Positions 54,455 through 64,000 of a DNA stretch of 64,000 bases are shown here, piece by piece. The notes beneath the pieces were generated by a model. It did no database searches and was not told the origin of the DNA. It saw nothing but the letters and a program-made list of their open reading frames with translations. The position numbers and the translations under genes are program-made. Each line of letters starts with the position of its first letter. Positions within the stretch are counted from its first letter, which is position 1. Source of the stretch: Acanthosepion esculentum (taxonomy: Eukaryota > Mollusca > Cephalopoda > Sepiida > Sepiidae); contig OZ038479.1 in NCBI GenBank assembly GCA_964036315.1, forward strand, positions 56,001,246 to 56,065,245. Reading direction: 5' to 3'.

Positions 54455-55380
54455 ATAAATATCTGGCTGTACAGAAAATCATGATATACATAAAGACTGT
54501 TATTATTTGGAGTTTAAATGAAAGAAAACAAAACTCTGGACTTTCCACCAAGAAAAGAGAAATATATACTATAATCTTCATGTAAAAATGGTGTACCTAC
54601 ATTTTCAAATGCATCACAATGAATATTAACTAGCAAGAAATCATTTACTTTGAATGTGTGCTTTGTCTTTTATACAATAAGAGTAAATATTAGAGACATA
54701 TTCTGCTGAAGTTTGTAAATTTTTATAATTCTTATTTAGCTTGACATACGGAAGCAAATTCTAGATCTGTATCTCCAAGCATATCATATTTGGTGAGTGA
54801 ATAAAATCATATTCTTGTGAAGTTTGTGGAACAGCATTTTTAGTGAAGGTGGATTTGGAGTGCCATATACAATCACATACTGGAAAGAAACCATATTCTT
54901 GTGATGTTTGTAGATTTACATTTTCACAAAAGACATGTTTGGGGCATCATATGTGAACACATACTGATGAGAAACCATATTCTTGCAAAGTTTGTAGATC
55001 TAAATTTTCATTAAAGTCAGTTTTGGTACACCATATGCAAATGGATGCTGGGGAGAAACCATATTCTTGTGAAGTTTGTAGATCTGCATTTTCCTGGAAG
55101 TCACATTTGGTGCGCCATATGTAAACACACACTGGAGAGAAACTGTATTCTTGTGAAGTTTGTGGATCTTCATTTTCAAGAAAGTCATATTTAGAATGCC
55201 ATATGAGAACACATACTGGAGAGAAACCATATACTTGTGAAGTTTGTGGATCTTCATTTTTGCAGAAGTCACATTTATTGCTCCATATGCAAAGACATAC
55301 TGATGAGAAACCATATTCTCGTGAAGTTTGCTGATTTGCATTTTTCCCAGCAAATGCATACTGGATAGAAACCATATTTT
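54455..55380 (+). pseudogene. ZNF array 3, relic with about seven fingers
   Basis: Acceptor TTTTTTTCACAG ends at 54454. The ATG at 54518 reads MKENKTLDFPPRKEKYIL then TAA (CAA changed to TAA). Fingers spaced 84 bp start near 54809, 54893, 54977, 55061, 55145, 55229 and 55313. Finger 2 has TGA (54954-54956) and finger 4 TAA (55122-55124) at the arginine codon of HMRTH; finger 7 has Cys changed to Arg and TGA. Fingers 5 and 6 ([19 protein letters not shown] and [19 protein letters not shown]) are still intact. The long minus-strand frames here are shadows. The gene is dead, but recently enough that its layout is clear. Confidence 0.88.
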
Positions 55381-55559
55381 TTATACAGTTTATAGATCTT
55401 CATTTTCAAAATAATTAAGTTTCGGTGGCCTATGTGGGAAGGCACATCCATGTACAAATACAAACTAAGCAAAAACCATATTGTGTGTTTTTTTTTTTTT
55501 TAGTCAGTGCTTGCAAATGGATTATGTAATATATAACATATTTTTTGCACATAAGGATG

Positions 55560-55890
55560 AGAATACATTCTTGTAAAATCTCTCATGCATCCTTTTCAAT
55601 TCAAATTTTAAACATGTTTTACAGTGGAGGGACACCATATTCATGTGAATTATGTAGATCTTTTCAGAAAGAAATCACAGCTGAAAAGTCACTAGCAGTC
55701 ACTCTGCTTGTAAGGCTTACTTTCTTCAATTTGTTTTGACATATTTCTCATTTAAAAATAAACATGCCAATTTACAAACCATATTTTTAATAAGTTTGTG
55801 GATGAACATTTTCATGCAATATAAGTAAAAATGTCTAAAATCACAACTGAAATTTAAGAATCTGCTTTTTAATTGAAATTTATATTTAAA
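55560..55890 (+). pseudogene. 3' region of ZNF array 3 with one partial finger
   Basis: TPYSCELCRSF followed by AGAAAGAAATCACAGCTG and AAATAAACATGCC matches 50500-50740. The shared segment extends about 230 bp past the last finger fragment, so the duplicated unit included the 3' untranslated region. Confidence 0.68.
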
Positions 55891-57643
55891 ACAAAGGCAA
55901 AATCATGTCACAAGAGAAAATATAATTTGTATAAATTTCATGGAGGTCAATCAAACATATATAGAGATGTAAATAAGACAAATACAAAAATTGGTATGTA
56001 TTTTGTATACATGAATGAATTAGTCATATTTTCAAGAATGAGGTAAATGTGCATTTTGAATTATTGTCTATCAAAATATTATTAACATTCTTTAATGAAA
56101 TGCATTAAAACTCTTGAATTAAAAGTGAAAAGGGAACAAAGTATCTTCCATATTGTTTATTGTTAAGCCATGAAGCTCTTGTGTATTTGGTGTAAAGAAG
56201 CTTTTACAGAAACAAAATATTTGCTGATGAACATTCCTTTTCAGGGTCTTTTAATAAAATTTATTAATACATTTAAGATATTAATGCAAAATGAATAGAA
56301 ACTATCTCGGCCAGAATTTCAACTCTATTCACTGATACAGTTTTCCATACTGTTCACTGTTAAGCCATAAGCTCCTCCTCCACTTTGAACAATGAATGTA
56401 ATGTATTGAAAATTTTTACCTATCCATGGTGTTCTTAACTTCAGGACAATTCATTGTGCAACTGACAGCCTATTTCATATCCCCCACCAGTGGAACAACT
56501 ACTTTTGTTTTAGTTTAGATTTGTGATAAGTCACAGCTGTAGCCAGACAAATATCTCAATAAGAATTTGAACTCTGATCACTTATTCAATTTTCCCTATT
56601 GGTTATATTTAGGTCTTTTAATAAAATGTGTTAAAACATTTGAGATAGGTTGTCTTCACTTCACACTAATATCTCAGTCAGAATTTGAATTATATTCAAT
56701 GATTCAGTTTTCCCTATTGTTTACTGTTAAGCCATGAAGCTCTTCTATATTTGGAGGAAGGAAGCCTTCATCTAAAAACAATATTTTCTGATAACTATTA
56801 TGAACATTCAGAGTCTTTTAATAAAATGCAATAAAACTTTTGGGATAGGTTGTGTTCACGTTACTGTAATATTTCAACCAAATTTTGTACTTTATTCACT
56901 TATTCAGTTTCCATTATTGGCCATATTTAGGTCTTTTAATGAAATGTTAAAACATTTCAAGTAGGTTGTGGTCACTTTATTATTTATTTTTTTAGCGATT
57001 TAGTGGATTCAAATTTTCACCCAATATATATGCCCAAGTTATTTGTGACAACATAACTGATGTGTAAGAATTTACCTTTTTATTAATATTTCTATTGCAA
57101 ATACCAAAAATTCATACTGCAAGAGAATTTATAAACTATATCAGTTTTACAGAGGTCAGTCAAAAATTGATACATCCAGATGCAAACAGGAGAAATGAAA
57201 AACAAAATCTTTTTGTAGAGTTATGAAATAGTCGTGACTTTTAATTTTTCATTTTCTTTTTTCTAAACAGAATGTTAATGACATTCCTTTTTCAGCCTCT
57301 TTTAATAAAATGTGTTAAAACATTTGAGATATGTGTGAAGTGAACACATTCAGCTAGAACTTAGAATATGCTTGCTGATTCAGTTTTCCATATTTTTTAC
57401 TACTGGGCTATGAATCTGTCCTATATTTAGTGTAATGAAGCCTTTTGACAGTGGATGGAAGTTATATTCTTGTGAATTATGTGGATCTTAGTTTTAAAGG
57501 AATTTCATGCTGATCAGTAAAAATTGGGACATAGAAATGCAAACAAGACATATTGGTATAAATAAACTCTTTTTTGTCTTTTTCAAGAATTCGGTAAATA
57601 TGAATTTAGATTTATTTTATATAATCAAATCATTAAACTGTAG

Positions 57644-58065
57644 TTTGTTTGTTTGTTTGGGGTTTTATGGCATATCAACCACTATGGGTTATTTAATGCC
57701 AGATCCAGTATTTACTAGATATATCAAAAACGTATAGCTGGCAACATCATTGTTTCAAAAATGTATAGCTGGCAACATCATTGTTTAAAATGTTTTTTCT
57801 ACTGATTGACCCTAAGCCACCGCTTTCCATCACATTTTAGGGGTAAGGTGTTAGTATATTTAGTGTAGGGTTTGGGTGGAAAAGTTAATTGTAAGTTGTA
57901 GTTGTTTTGAGATGGGTTAGATGTGATGGGGCATGACATGACCAGCCGATTGATCGGATCGACGGCTTTTTGGTTGGACGTAGTTTATCATCATACCCAG
58001 GACGTGGATGTAGTTTATCGTCATACCCAGGACTCGGATGTAGTTTATCGTCATACCCAGGACGT
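57644..58065 (+). mobile_element. SINE-like retroposon with 30-bp tail units, copy 2
   Basis: Flanked by TTAAACTGTAG (57633-57643 and 58066-58076). Starts with (TTTG)n, then ATGGCATATCAACCACTATG. The tail has three 30-bp units containing TAGTTTATC(A/G)TCATACCCAG. Same family as 53614-54008 in opposite orientation. The minus-strand 77-codon frame with PGYDDKLHP repeats is a translation of the tail, not a gene. Confidence 0.9.
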
Positions 58066-58079
58066 TTAAACTGTAGTGG

Positions 58080-58435
58080 AATACCACAGAGAGTAAATAG
58101 TCTCAGGTTTGCATGCATTTTTGGGGGGGGATAGTCAATGTAACATTAGAAAAAATGGCTTGCCTCTAGGATGAACATAGATTCAGATGTGTCTCATGTA
58201 AACTATCCCTAAGGGAAAAATTTCCGCTTAAAGTCAGATAGACTTTTGTAAGGGTTTCTTTTTACAGATGTAAATTTTGGCTGTCAGTAAAAATATAAAA
58301 GTGTATAACAAGATGACAAACAGAACAGTCACAGCTATAGTAAACAGATGTTTTGCAGTCAGTGGATTGTTTGACTTAAGAAAATTGAATATGGGAATTG
58401 ATTACAAACTAGAAGAAACTACAATTTTATAAACT
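58080..58435 (+). repeat. Segment duplicated from 53040-53400
   Basis: Shared order: GCATGCATTTTT, CTTGCCTCTAGGATGAACA against CTTACCTCTAACATGAACA, GTAAACT(A/G)TCCC, GTGGATTGTTTGA or GTAGATTGTTTGA, GGGAATTG. Confidence 0.65.
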
Positions 58436-59097
58436 TTATGTACTGAAACATTCCTTTTCAGTATATTTTAATATTAGTATGAAGGGAACACAAATTAGCC
58501 AGAATTTGAACTCTACTCACCAATTTTGTTTTCTATCATTTTTACAGGTCAACTATGTATCCTTCCATTATTTTGTGTAATAAAAGCTTTTAAGTTGTTA
58601 ATTTTAATCTAATTGATCCAAACTCTTTTGGATGTGATTTACTTAATTTTCATACATTTTGGACATTTTTAAACTTTCACTAGTTTAATGGAAGTCAGTC
58701 AAAAATTTATGCATACAGATGCAAACAGTAAATATTTAAATTTACTGCATATATACAATATATTTCAGGGCTTTTAATAAAATGTATTTTTATTCACTTC
58801 ACACTAATATCACAGCCAGAACTTCAATTCTGTTCACTGATTCAGTTCTACATGTTTTTTCTAGAAAGCCATAAGATATTTGTAATTGTTTATTTTAGTC
58901 TGATTGAATGTAGTCTTTTTTTTAATGTTATTTTCATATGTTAAATGCATTTTGGACATTTTTAATGTTTCACCAACATTGTAACATTTTTAAAATGTAG
59001 CTCCACTGATTTTGATGTGGTGTACTGGTGTACATATATAGACCTAAAATATTGCAGTGAATAAATTCTTACTTATCAATTATCAGATGTATTTATA

Positions 59098-59101
<4 letters not shown>

Positions 59102-59134
<33 letters not shown>
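59102..59134 (+). repeat. (TA)n microsatellite
   Basis: About 33 bp of uninterrupted TA, with imperfect TA-rich edges. Confidence 0.95.
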
Positions 59135-59136
<2 letters not shown>

Positions 59137-59453
59137 CTCATTTTGATATAAATATGAAATAAAGATATAGCCAAAGATTTTTACACACTCCCTTGTGTGG
59201 TGGTAGACAAAACATACTGAATTTCTCAGATGAAAGACTGTCATTATTAATTATTCACTTTTCTGTTTATCTTGTTTTTAATATTTTCATAATGACAGTC
59301 ATTTGAAAACCATCAAACATAGAGCATAGAATATGAACAGAAAGTTACAAGGTAATCTGGAGAACAATTTGACTGTATTTGACTATAATGATAATTACGA
59401 CTGCATTTGAAATATTCCGATAATATATTTCCCTCCTACTGTTATTCATACAA

Positions 59454-59665
59454 CATAAGTGTAATGAAATGGAATCTTTAAATATTAACATTGATATTGT
59501 ATTTTCAGTATTATTCATAAGATCTAAATGTCATTAAATGGAATTTTTATGTGTTAACATTGATATTATATTTCCAATATTCATAAGACCTGAATCTCAT
59601 TAAATGTAATCTTTATATATTAACACTGATATTGCATTTTCAGATTTATTCATAAGACTTCAGAC
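59454..59665 (+). repeat. ~65-bp tandem repeats, split by an M1 MITE
   Basis: CATAAG(A/T) starts units at 59454, 59516, 59582 and 59651; each has TAATGAAATGGAATCTTT or ATTAAATG(G/T)AAT, then TTAACA(T/C)TGATATT. A further unit follows the MITE at about 60379-60430 (CATAAGACCTAAGTGTCATT), so the MITE lies inside the array. Confidence 0.8.
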
Positions 59666-59687
59666 GTGCCATGTCTGCAAAAAATAA

Positions 59688-60327
59688 GTGTTAGAAAGAC
59701 AGTTTTCCCATGATATCACTTTTATTTTAACTACTCCTTGCCAATGTTTATTGTTTTGAAAAGTGGTGATTAGAATTGTAATGAAGCCCAAACATCTGAA
59801 GAAAGTGAATTTATACATTTTTTTTGTTCTGAGAATTTACATAAAAATATTAAACACTATTAGATTGTTTATTTACAAAATTAAATTTATATTTACAACA
59901 TCCTGAAAACTAATAGAATTAAAACTAATGCAAGGCAATATTTATCATTTACCAATTGATAAATAAATAAATATGAAAGCAATTTTTTATTTATAAACAT
60001 TTACTAAAAATATTAAAATGTGAACAGGAAGTAACTCCTTATTTAGCATCTTATTAAGGTCAAATCAATTGGATATTAGCTTTTGCCAATTATTGCAATA
60101 AACAATGTTATAAATAGTGTAAATAAACAATCTAATAAATAAACACTTTTAGTGTTTATTATTTTTGTTGTAAATTCTCAAGAACAAAGAAAATGTATAA
60201 ATTCACTTTCATATGTTTAGGTTTTATTACAATTCTAATTATTGCTTTTTAAAGGAATAATTATTGCCAAAGTCTGAAGGTAGTTAAAATAAAGGCAGTG
60301 TCATGGGAAAAACTAACATTTTGACAC
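59688..60327. mobile_element. M1 MITE, ~640 bp
   Basis: Right end AACATTTTGACAC; left GTGTTAGAAAGACAG, diverged. Inner blocks TTTATTTTAACTACTCC and GAAGGTAGTTAAAATAAA are inverted. Also TAGATTGTTTATTTAC and its inverse. No coding capacity. It is inserted in the 65-bp array. Confidence 0.85.
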
Positions 60328-60435
60328 TCCATTCTTTTTTTTTTTTTTTTTTTCCCGGCAGGCACAAAAATCTGTTTACCCATAAGACCTAAGTGTCATT
60401 ATAGGTAATCTTTGAATATTAATATTGATCACTGT

Positions 60436-61639
60436 AAACACCTTTGTAATCGCCATTACATACACCCAACTCTTTCTGAATCCTCAGATCGACACCAAAG
60501 CATTCTGAAATGTTCCTATTGGAGCTTCTGACATGAATGCCAAGTAGTACTGCATACCGTTTCCAAATTTCTGATGGAGTGAATTGTGTCATGGTGCTCT
60601 TTTTATCACAGAGGGTGCTCAACTGACCCTACAGTACTGTGCAGTTGGTAAAAACAAACAGCACATATGCACAAAATTATAAATATAAAATGGCAACAAT
60701 TTATCCATTGCAGCCTGTATGTTTCTCAAGGATATTTGCACATAAGTTAATATAACACTAAACTGGAATTCAAATAGAGGCCCCCAAAAAATCAAGATTG
60801 TCCCTTTCCTGAAGAGACATGATATAAGAGACTGAGATGATATTATTAAGTAAAAACTATATAATAAAACATTAAATTTCTGTATGAGTTAGGTGATATT
60901 GTTATTAAGTAAAAACTATATTTACTATCATAAATTGAAAAGCTTAGTACAAATCATCATGCACCAATATTTTTATAAGTTTTGAATTTTTTTTATATGC
61001 ATAAACATGTTTATTTTCTATTATACGGTTGGCCATAGTCAACATTATCAGAAAATAAGAGCGATAACTATAGTAAATTTACAAACCTGTGAATGCCTGT
61101 GTAGTGGTATTGACGGCCTATATCAACCTGTACATTTTTTACTTTACGAATGTGTAAGTAAATGCCAAAGCCACCACATGAAACAGTTTTATAACCAACA
61201 AAGAATATTATATTTATATCTGTAATGATGTACATGCATAGTGGTTACTATTTTTGTTGGTGTTATGTCCCTTTGACTGAATTAAAGTTTTTACTAACGA
61301 AATATTTTTTATCTGAGCTCATAAAAAGGTTGAAGGAACTCGCCGCTCAAAATGTTCATTGTGAGAATGTATTTGATAAATGGAACTTTGAATATTTACT
61401 TGATGTTTCAAGAAGTGTTGTTTGGTACAAAATAGAATTTAGTTTTGTACTTCTGAAAAATAATTAAAATGAATCATGCCGCTAAATGAAATGTTCAACA
61501 AGATGCAAATTTTGTTAAATAAAGCTGAGTGAAAATGTTCTTGAATTATGTTCTGAATAGCTGAAAATGTGTTTGGTAAACTTGTAGCTTCAGGAAAAAT
61601 CTTTTTCTTTGAAGTAAATTCTTGCATAAGTGGAAAATC
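60436..61639. other. No supported gene
   Basis: 60700-60790 has a faint SINE-like trace (TTCTCAAGGATATTTGCACA, ACTGGAATTCAAATAG). Frames of 72 and 80 codons at 61007-61467 have normal-looking composition but no recognised domain, no repeats and no obvious splice context, so I do not call them genes. Confidence 0.45.
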
Positions 61640-62200
61640 GTGTAATATCCGAGTTAATTTTCTCTAGCGTAGCAATGACATGTTTGGATGACTTTTCTTT
61701 TGTTTCACTGTGAAAGTGTTGAAAGTTCGCGTATGTGTTGATTAGTTGAAAGTTTGTGTATGTCTGTTTGTAATGTTCTGTAATGAAGTTTGGAAAGTTT
61801 CGTATGTACGTGTGTGTGTGAATATGTTTTTGTAGCATCCGCCTGCAGGAGGTCAAATTGCAGTTTCCTTTACTTCTACATTTTTGTAAGTGAATGAAAT
61901 CAAGAGAGAGGAAGAACGAACTCGTGTCTGGTATTTATAATCAACTTAATCGCGTGAAAGGCTCCAGAAAAAGAATCGGGAAAACTTGACTTGGTCACGT
62001 GCAGGAAAAAGACTTGTACGTGGGTGGATTGTAACGCCCACTTGTGTATTTATTGACCAATTAGAAGTTGAGCTTTTCTGAAAATATGATGAAGCTGGAT
62101 AAACTCTGTGATCCGCTTTTTGCACAAAAATTGAGATTGATAAAAAAAGTAGTAGCGAAATGCTAAACCTGAAATAAACAGCTATTGTCTGATCAAAAAA
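61640..62200 (+). mobile_element. LTR-like block
   Basis: TATTTATAATC near 61938, CGTGAAAGGCTCCAG near 61955, GGTCACGTGCAGG near 61993, TTGACCAATTAGAAG near 62054 and GAAATAAACAGC near 62170 follow the same order as in 33322-34043. Ends are undefined. No coding sequence. Confidence 0.5.
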
Positions 62201-62554
62201 TGCGTTTCTTCAATTTTTTTAGGCTTGAAGTAATTAATTTTTTTAAAGTAAGATTAATTATAATATCAGCTAATGCTCAAATAAAGTTTCAGAAAAGTTT
62301 TTTTTTTTTCAAAGATTTATTTTAATAGAGAGAATTACATTGAGATGAGAGATGACTAAAAAAAAAAAAGGACGCTAATCGGCTAATTCAAATTACTTTT
62401 TTTTGAAATACAGCAAAGTATTTTGCTTACTGGAAATAAATTTAAATCTGTTAATTTGAAATTCTAAGATATAGCAGATTCAAGAAAGATTTTTCATTTT
62501 AAAAAATTCATTCTAAACCTTAGGTATAGTTTTTTTTTTTATTGAGATAAATTG

Positions 62555-62940
62555 TCAACAAAATCCTGGCAGATGAAAATCTCAGTGTTTATGAAGAGTC
62601 GTCTAATTGGCACTGACGGAACAAATTTTTTCCAAAGATTCTAATAATTTTAAACACAAGGAACCAAATCTTGTCTAACACCGTTTACTTTCTTTCATCC
62701 TAAATCTATCAAGCTAAATATTTTCTCGGAAATAATTTCACGTTTGTATAGTATTTTTTCATTTCTTAATGTCATTCGTTTCAACTTAGACATGTATGAT
62801 TTATATTATCTGAACTGAACGAACAATACAAAAATTGGGTTGGCTAACAGAGAATTCCCAACAAAATCATTTGAGAACAAAGGAATCACATTTTGTTTTT
62901 CTCGTCTGAAAAGGTACGTGAAAGAATGCAAATAATCTGG
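62555..62940 (+). repeat. Repeat R
   Basis: TTAAACACAAGGAACC, TTGTCTAACACCGTTTA, TTCGTTTCAACTTAGACAT, ACAGAGAATTCCCAACAAAA and CTCGTCTGAAAAGGTACGTG match the 23.4 and 42.1 kb copies. Confidence 0.8.
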
Positions 62941-64000
62941 TTGTCACCCTGTTTTTATTATTTTATTTACTGTTATGAAAAATACATAAGGTGTGATTTC
63001 ATTTTGTTATATTTTGAAAAACTGATAGAATGACACTGGATTTTTTTTTCGCTACAGTTTTTTTTTTTAGTATAAAACTACTTACTACTAGTTTAGTAGT
63101 TTGAAGGGTGATATATGGAAAGAGCAAACATATTTGTGTATTAAATAGAATATTTTAAAATTAAAACCTTCATGTTATTTTTAAAAGTTCGTTTATTTTA
63201 AAATATCGAATAAAATATTTTTCGCTTGATGACATTATACGACAATTTTGGTATTTGCGTGAAATGTTTCTAGAAAGAACTTTTTCATTCTCTCAGTTGA
63301 GCCATAAACTATGATGATAGCCTCTTCTACAAACATATGCCACAAAATGTCGGATTTTAATAATTTACTTTGTAAAATAATATTGAATTATAGTAAATAA
63401 CCGATTCAAAAGCTAAAAGATTAGAACTGGGGCCGTAATTCGGATGCACAAAAAAAGTAGTAGTAGGTACCTCCACGAAATTGCTAAGTAAAGAAAACCA
63501 GCATATAGTGATCAAAACATGCTCCAAACCAAACGTAATGAAAACATAGTTTTATTGTCAAAATCTTTTTGTTATTAATAAGAGGAAGAATCAAAGTATT
63601 TTTTGAATATTTAATGAAAATTTGTTACTTTGAACATTCGGAATTTTGATTTAAAACTTATTTTTCTTGCATCAGTTAGGCTTTTTTTTAGTATAGTAAA
63701 TTTTATCATTTTTTTTGCGGTGAAAGACATAGAACTTCTTGCAAAAATCAAATAATTGCAGAATTTTAATTAAATTCAGGAGTTATTCACAAATTAAAGT
63801 TTTTTTTATTTTTATTCGAAATCTTGGTAAAATATTTTTCACATTTCAGTGCACCTCTTAGTCTTAATTTTATGAAAACTTTAGAAATTTATCGTGATAA
63901 TTTTAGTGACAATTAGTTAAAAAGCAGAATTATTTGAAGAATTTAAATCACCAAATACTTTTTAAAAGAATTTCGATTTATTTTTTTATATGTGTGCAGA
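62941..64000 (+). repeat. Further long-repeat sequence, running off the window
   Basis: 63460-63490 has GGTACCTCCAC as at 44245, and 63540-63830 resembles 42840-43100 (CTTGCAAAAATCAAATAATT, TTATTCACAAAT). No gene. Confidence 0.5.

Larger units (their letters stand above)
56145..58930 (+). repeat. Degenerate array of ~100-300-bp repeats
   Basis: The elements CATTCCTTTTCAG, GTCTTTTAATAAAATG, CAG(C/A)CAGAATTTGAACTC, TTCACTGATTCAGTTTTCC and TTAAGCCATGAAGCTC recur in this order at about seven positions (near 56150, 56330, 56590, 56700, 56870, 57290, 58450 and 58770 in part). It contains the SINE at 57644-58065. GAATTTGAACTC resembles the SINE B-box region, so the unit may be SINE-derived. No gene. 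Confidence 0.7.

Noticed and set aside
57885..58118. Repeat protein with PGYDDKLHP units
   Set aside because: It is the translation of the 30-bp SINE tail units; target duplications show the block is a retroposon.
61007..61467. Two consecutive frames (72 and 80 codons) as a possible two-exon gene
   Set aside because: No domain, no splice signals I trust and no homology that I recognise; lengths are within chance for open frames here.

Overview
The window is eukaryotic, very AT-rich, and made almost entirely of transposable elements and decaying C2H2 zinc-finger (ZNF) genes. There is no bacterial-style operon, CRISPR array or dense coding. ZNF arrays with HTGEKPYSC linkers, tRNA-type SINEs, Tc1/mariner, Penelope-like, LINE, Gypsy and Copia relics point to an animal. 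The expanded near-identical ZNF exons and SINE style fit a coleoid cephalopod (octopus-like); that assignment is inference.

Layout. 1.2-2.1 kb: mariner-type derivative with both ends made from the 5' end. 2.3-3.7 kb: minus-strand ZNF array 1 (eight intact fingers between decayed flanks). 4.8-7.5 kb: degraded Gypsy element 1 with a near-identical 454-bp tandem duplication in RT. 7.6-10.8 kb: mosaic of an unclassified long repeat. 11.25-12.3 kb: nine-copy satellite. 12.7-14.7 kb: TIR element carrying a nested Penelope-like relic, its right end triplicated. 16.0-18.1 kb: Tc1 element split by a solo-LTR-like insertion. 18.2-20.1 kb: SINEs, a complete 5S-rRNA-like copy abutting a SINE, and a LINE tail. 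21.0-22.9 kb: deleted Copia element inserted in a Gypsy LTR. 23.4-25.1 kb: long repeat split by an LTR-like insertion. 26.1-28.1 kb: SINE, large palindrome and duplicated ZNF upstream regions. 28.3-34.7 kb: minus-strand Gypsy element 2, cut by three LTR-type insertions, one carrying a fourth. 36.9-41.2 kb: Gypsy element 3, the best preserved, with both LTRs and a 5-bp target duplication. 42-46.8 kb: long repeat with a hairpin, then mariner copy 2. 47.9-55.9 kb: plus-strand cluster of ZNF array 2, relic array 3 and extra 5' exons. 56-64 kb: degenerate repeats, SINE copy, MITE and LTR-like DNA.

No gene here has a demonstrably complete, intact reading frame. The two ZNF arrays (233 and 218 codons) are the only candidates for host coding sequence, and both have damaged neighbours. 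The main value of the window is its nested insertion history, in which many insertions are dated relative to each other by target duplications, and a record of how a ZNF cluster duplicates and dies.
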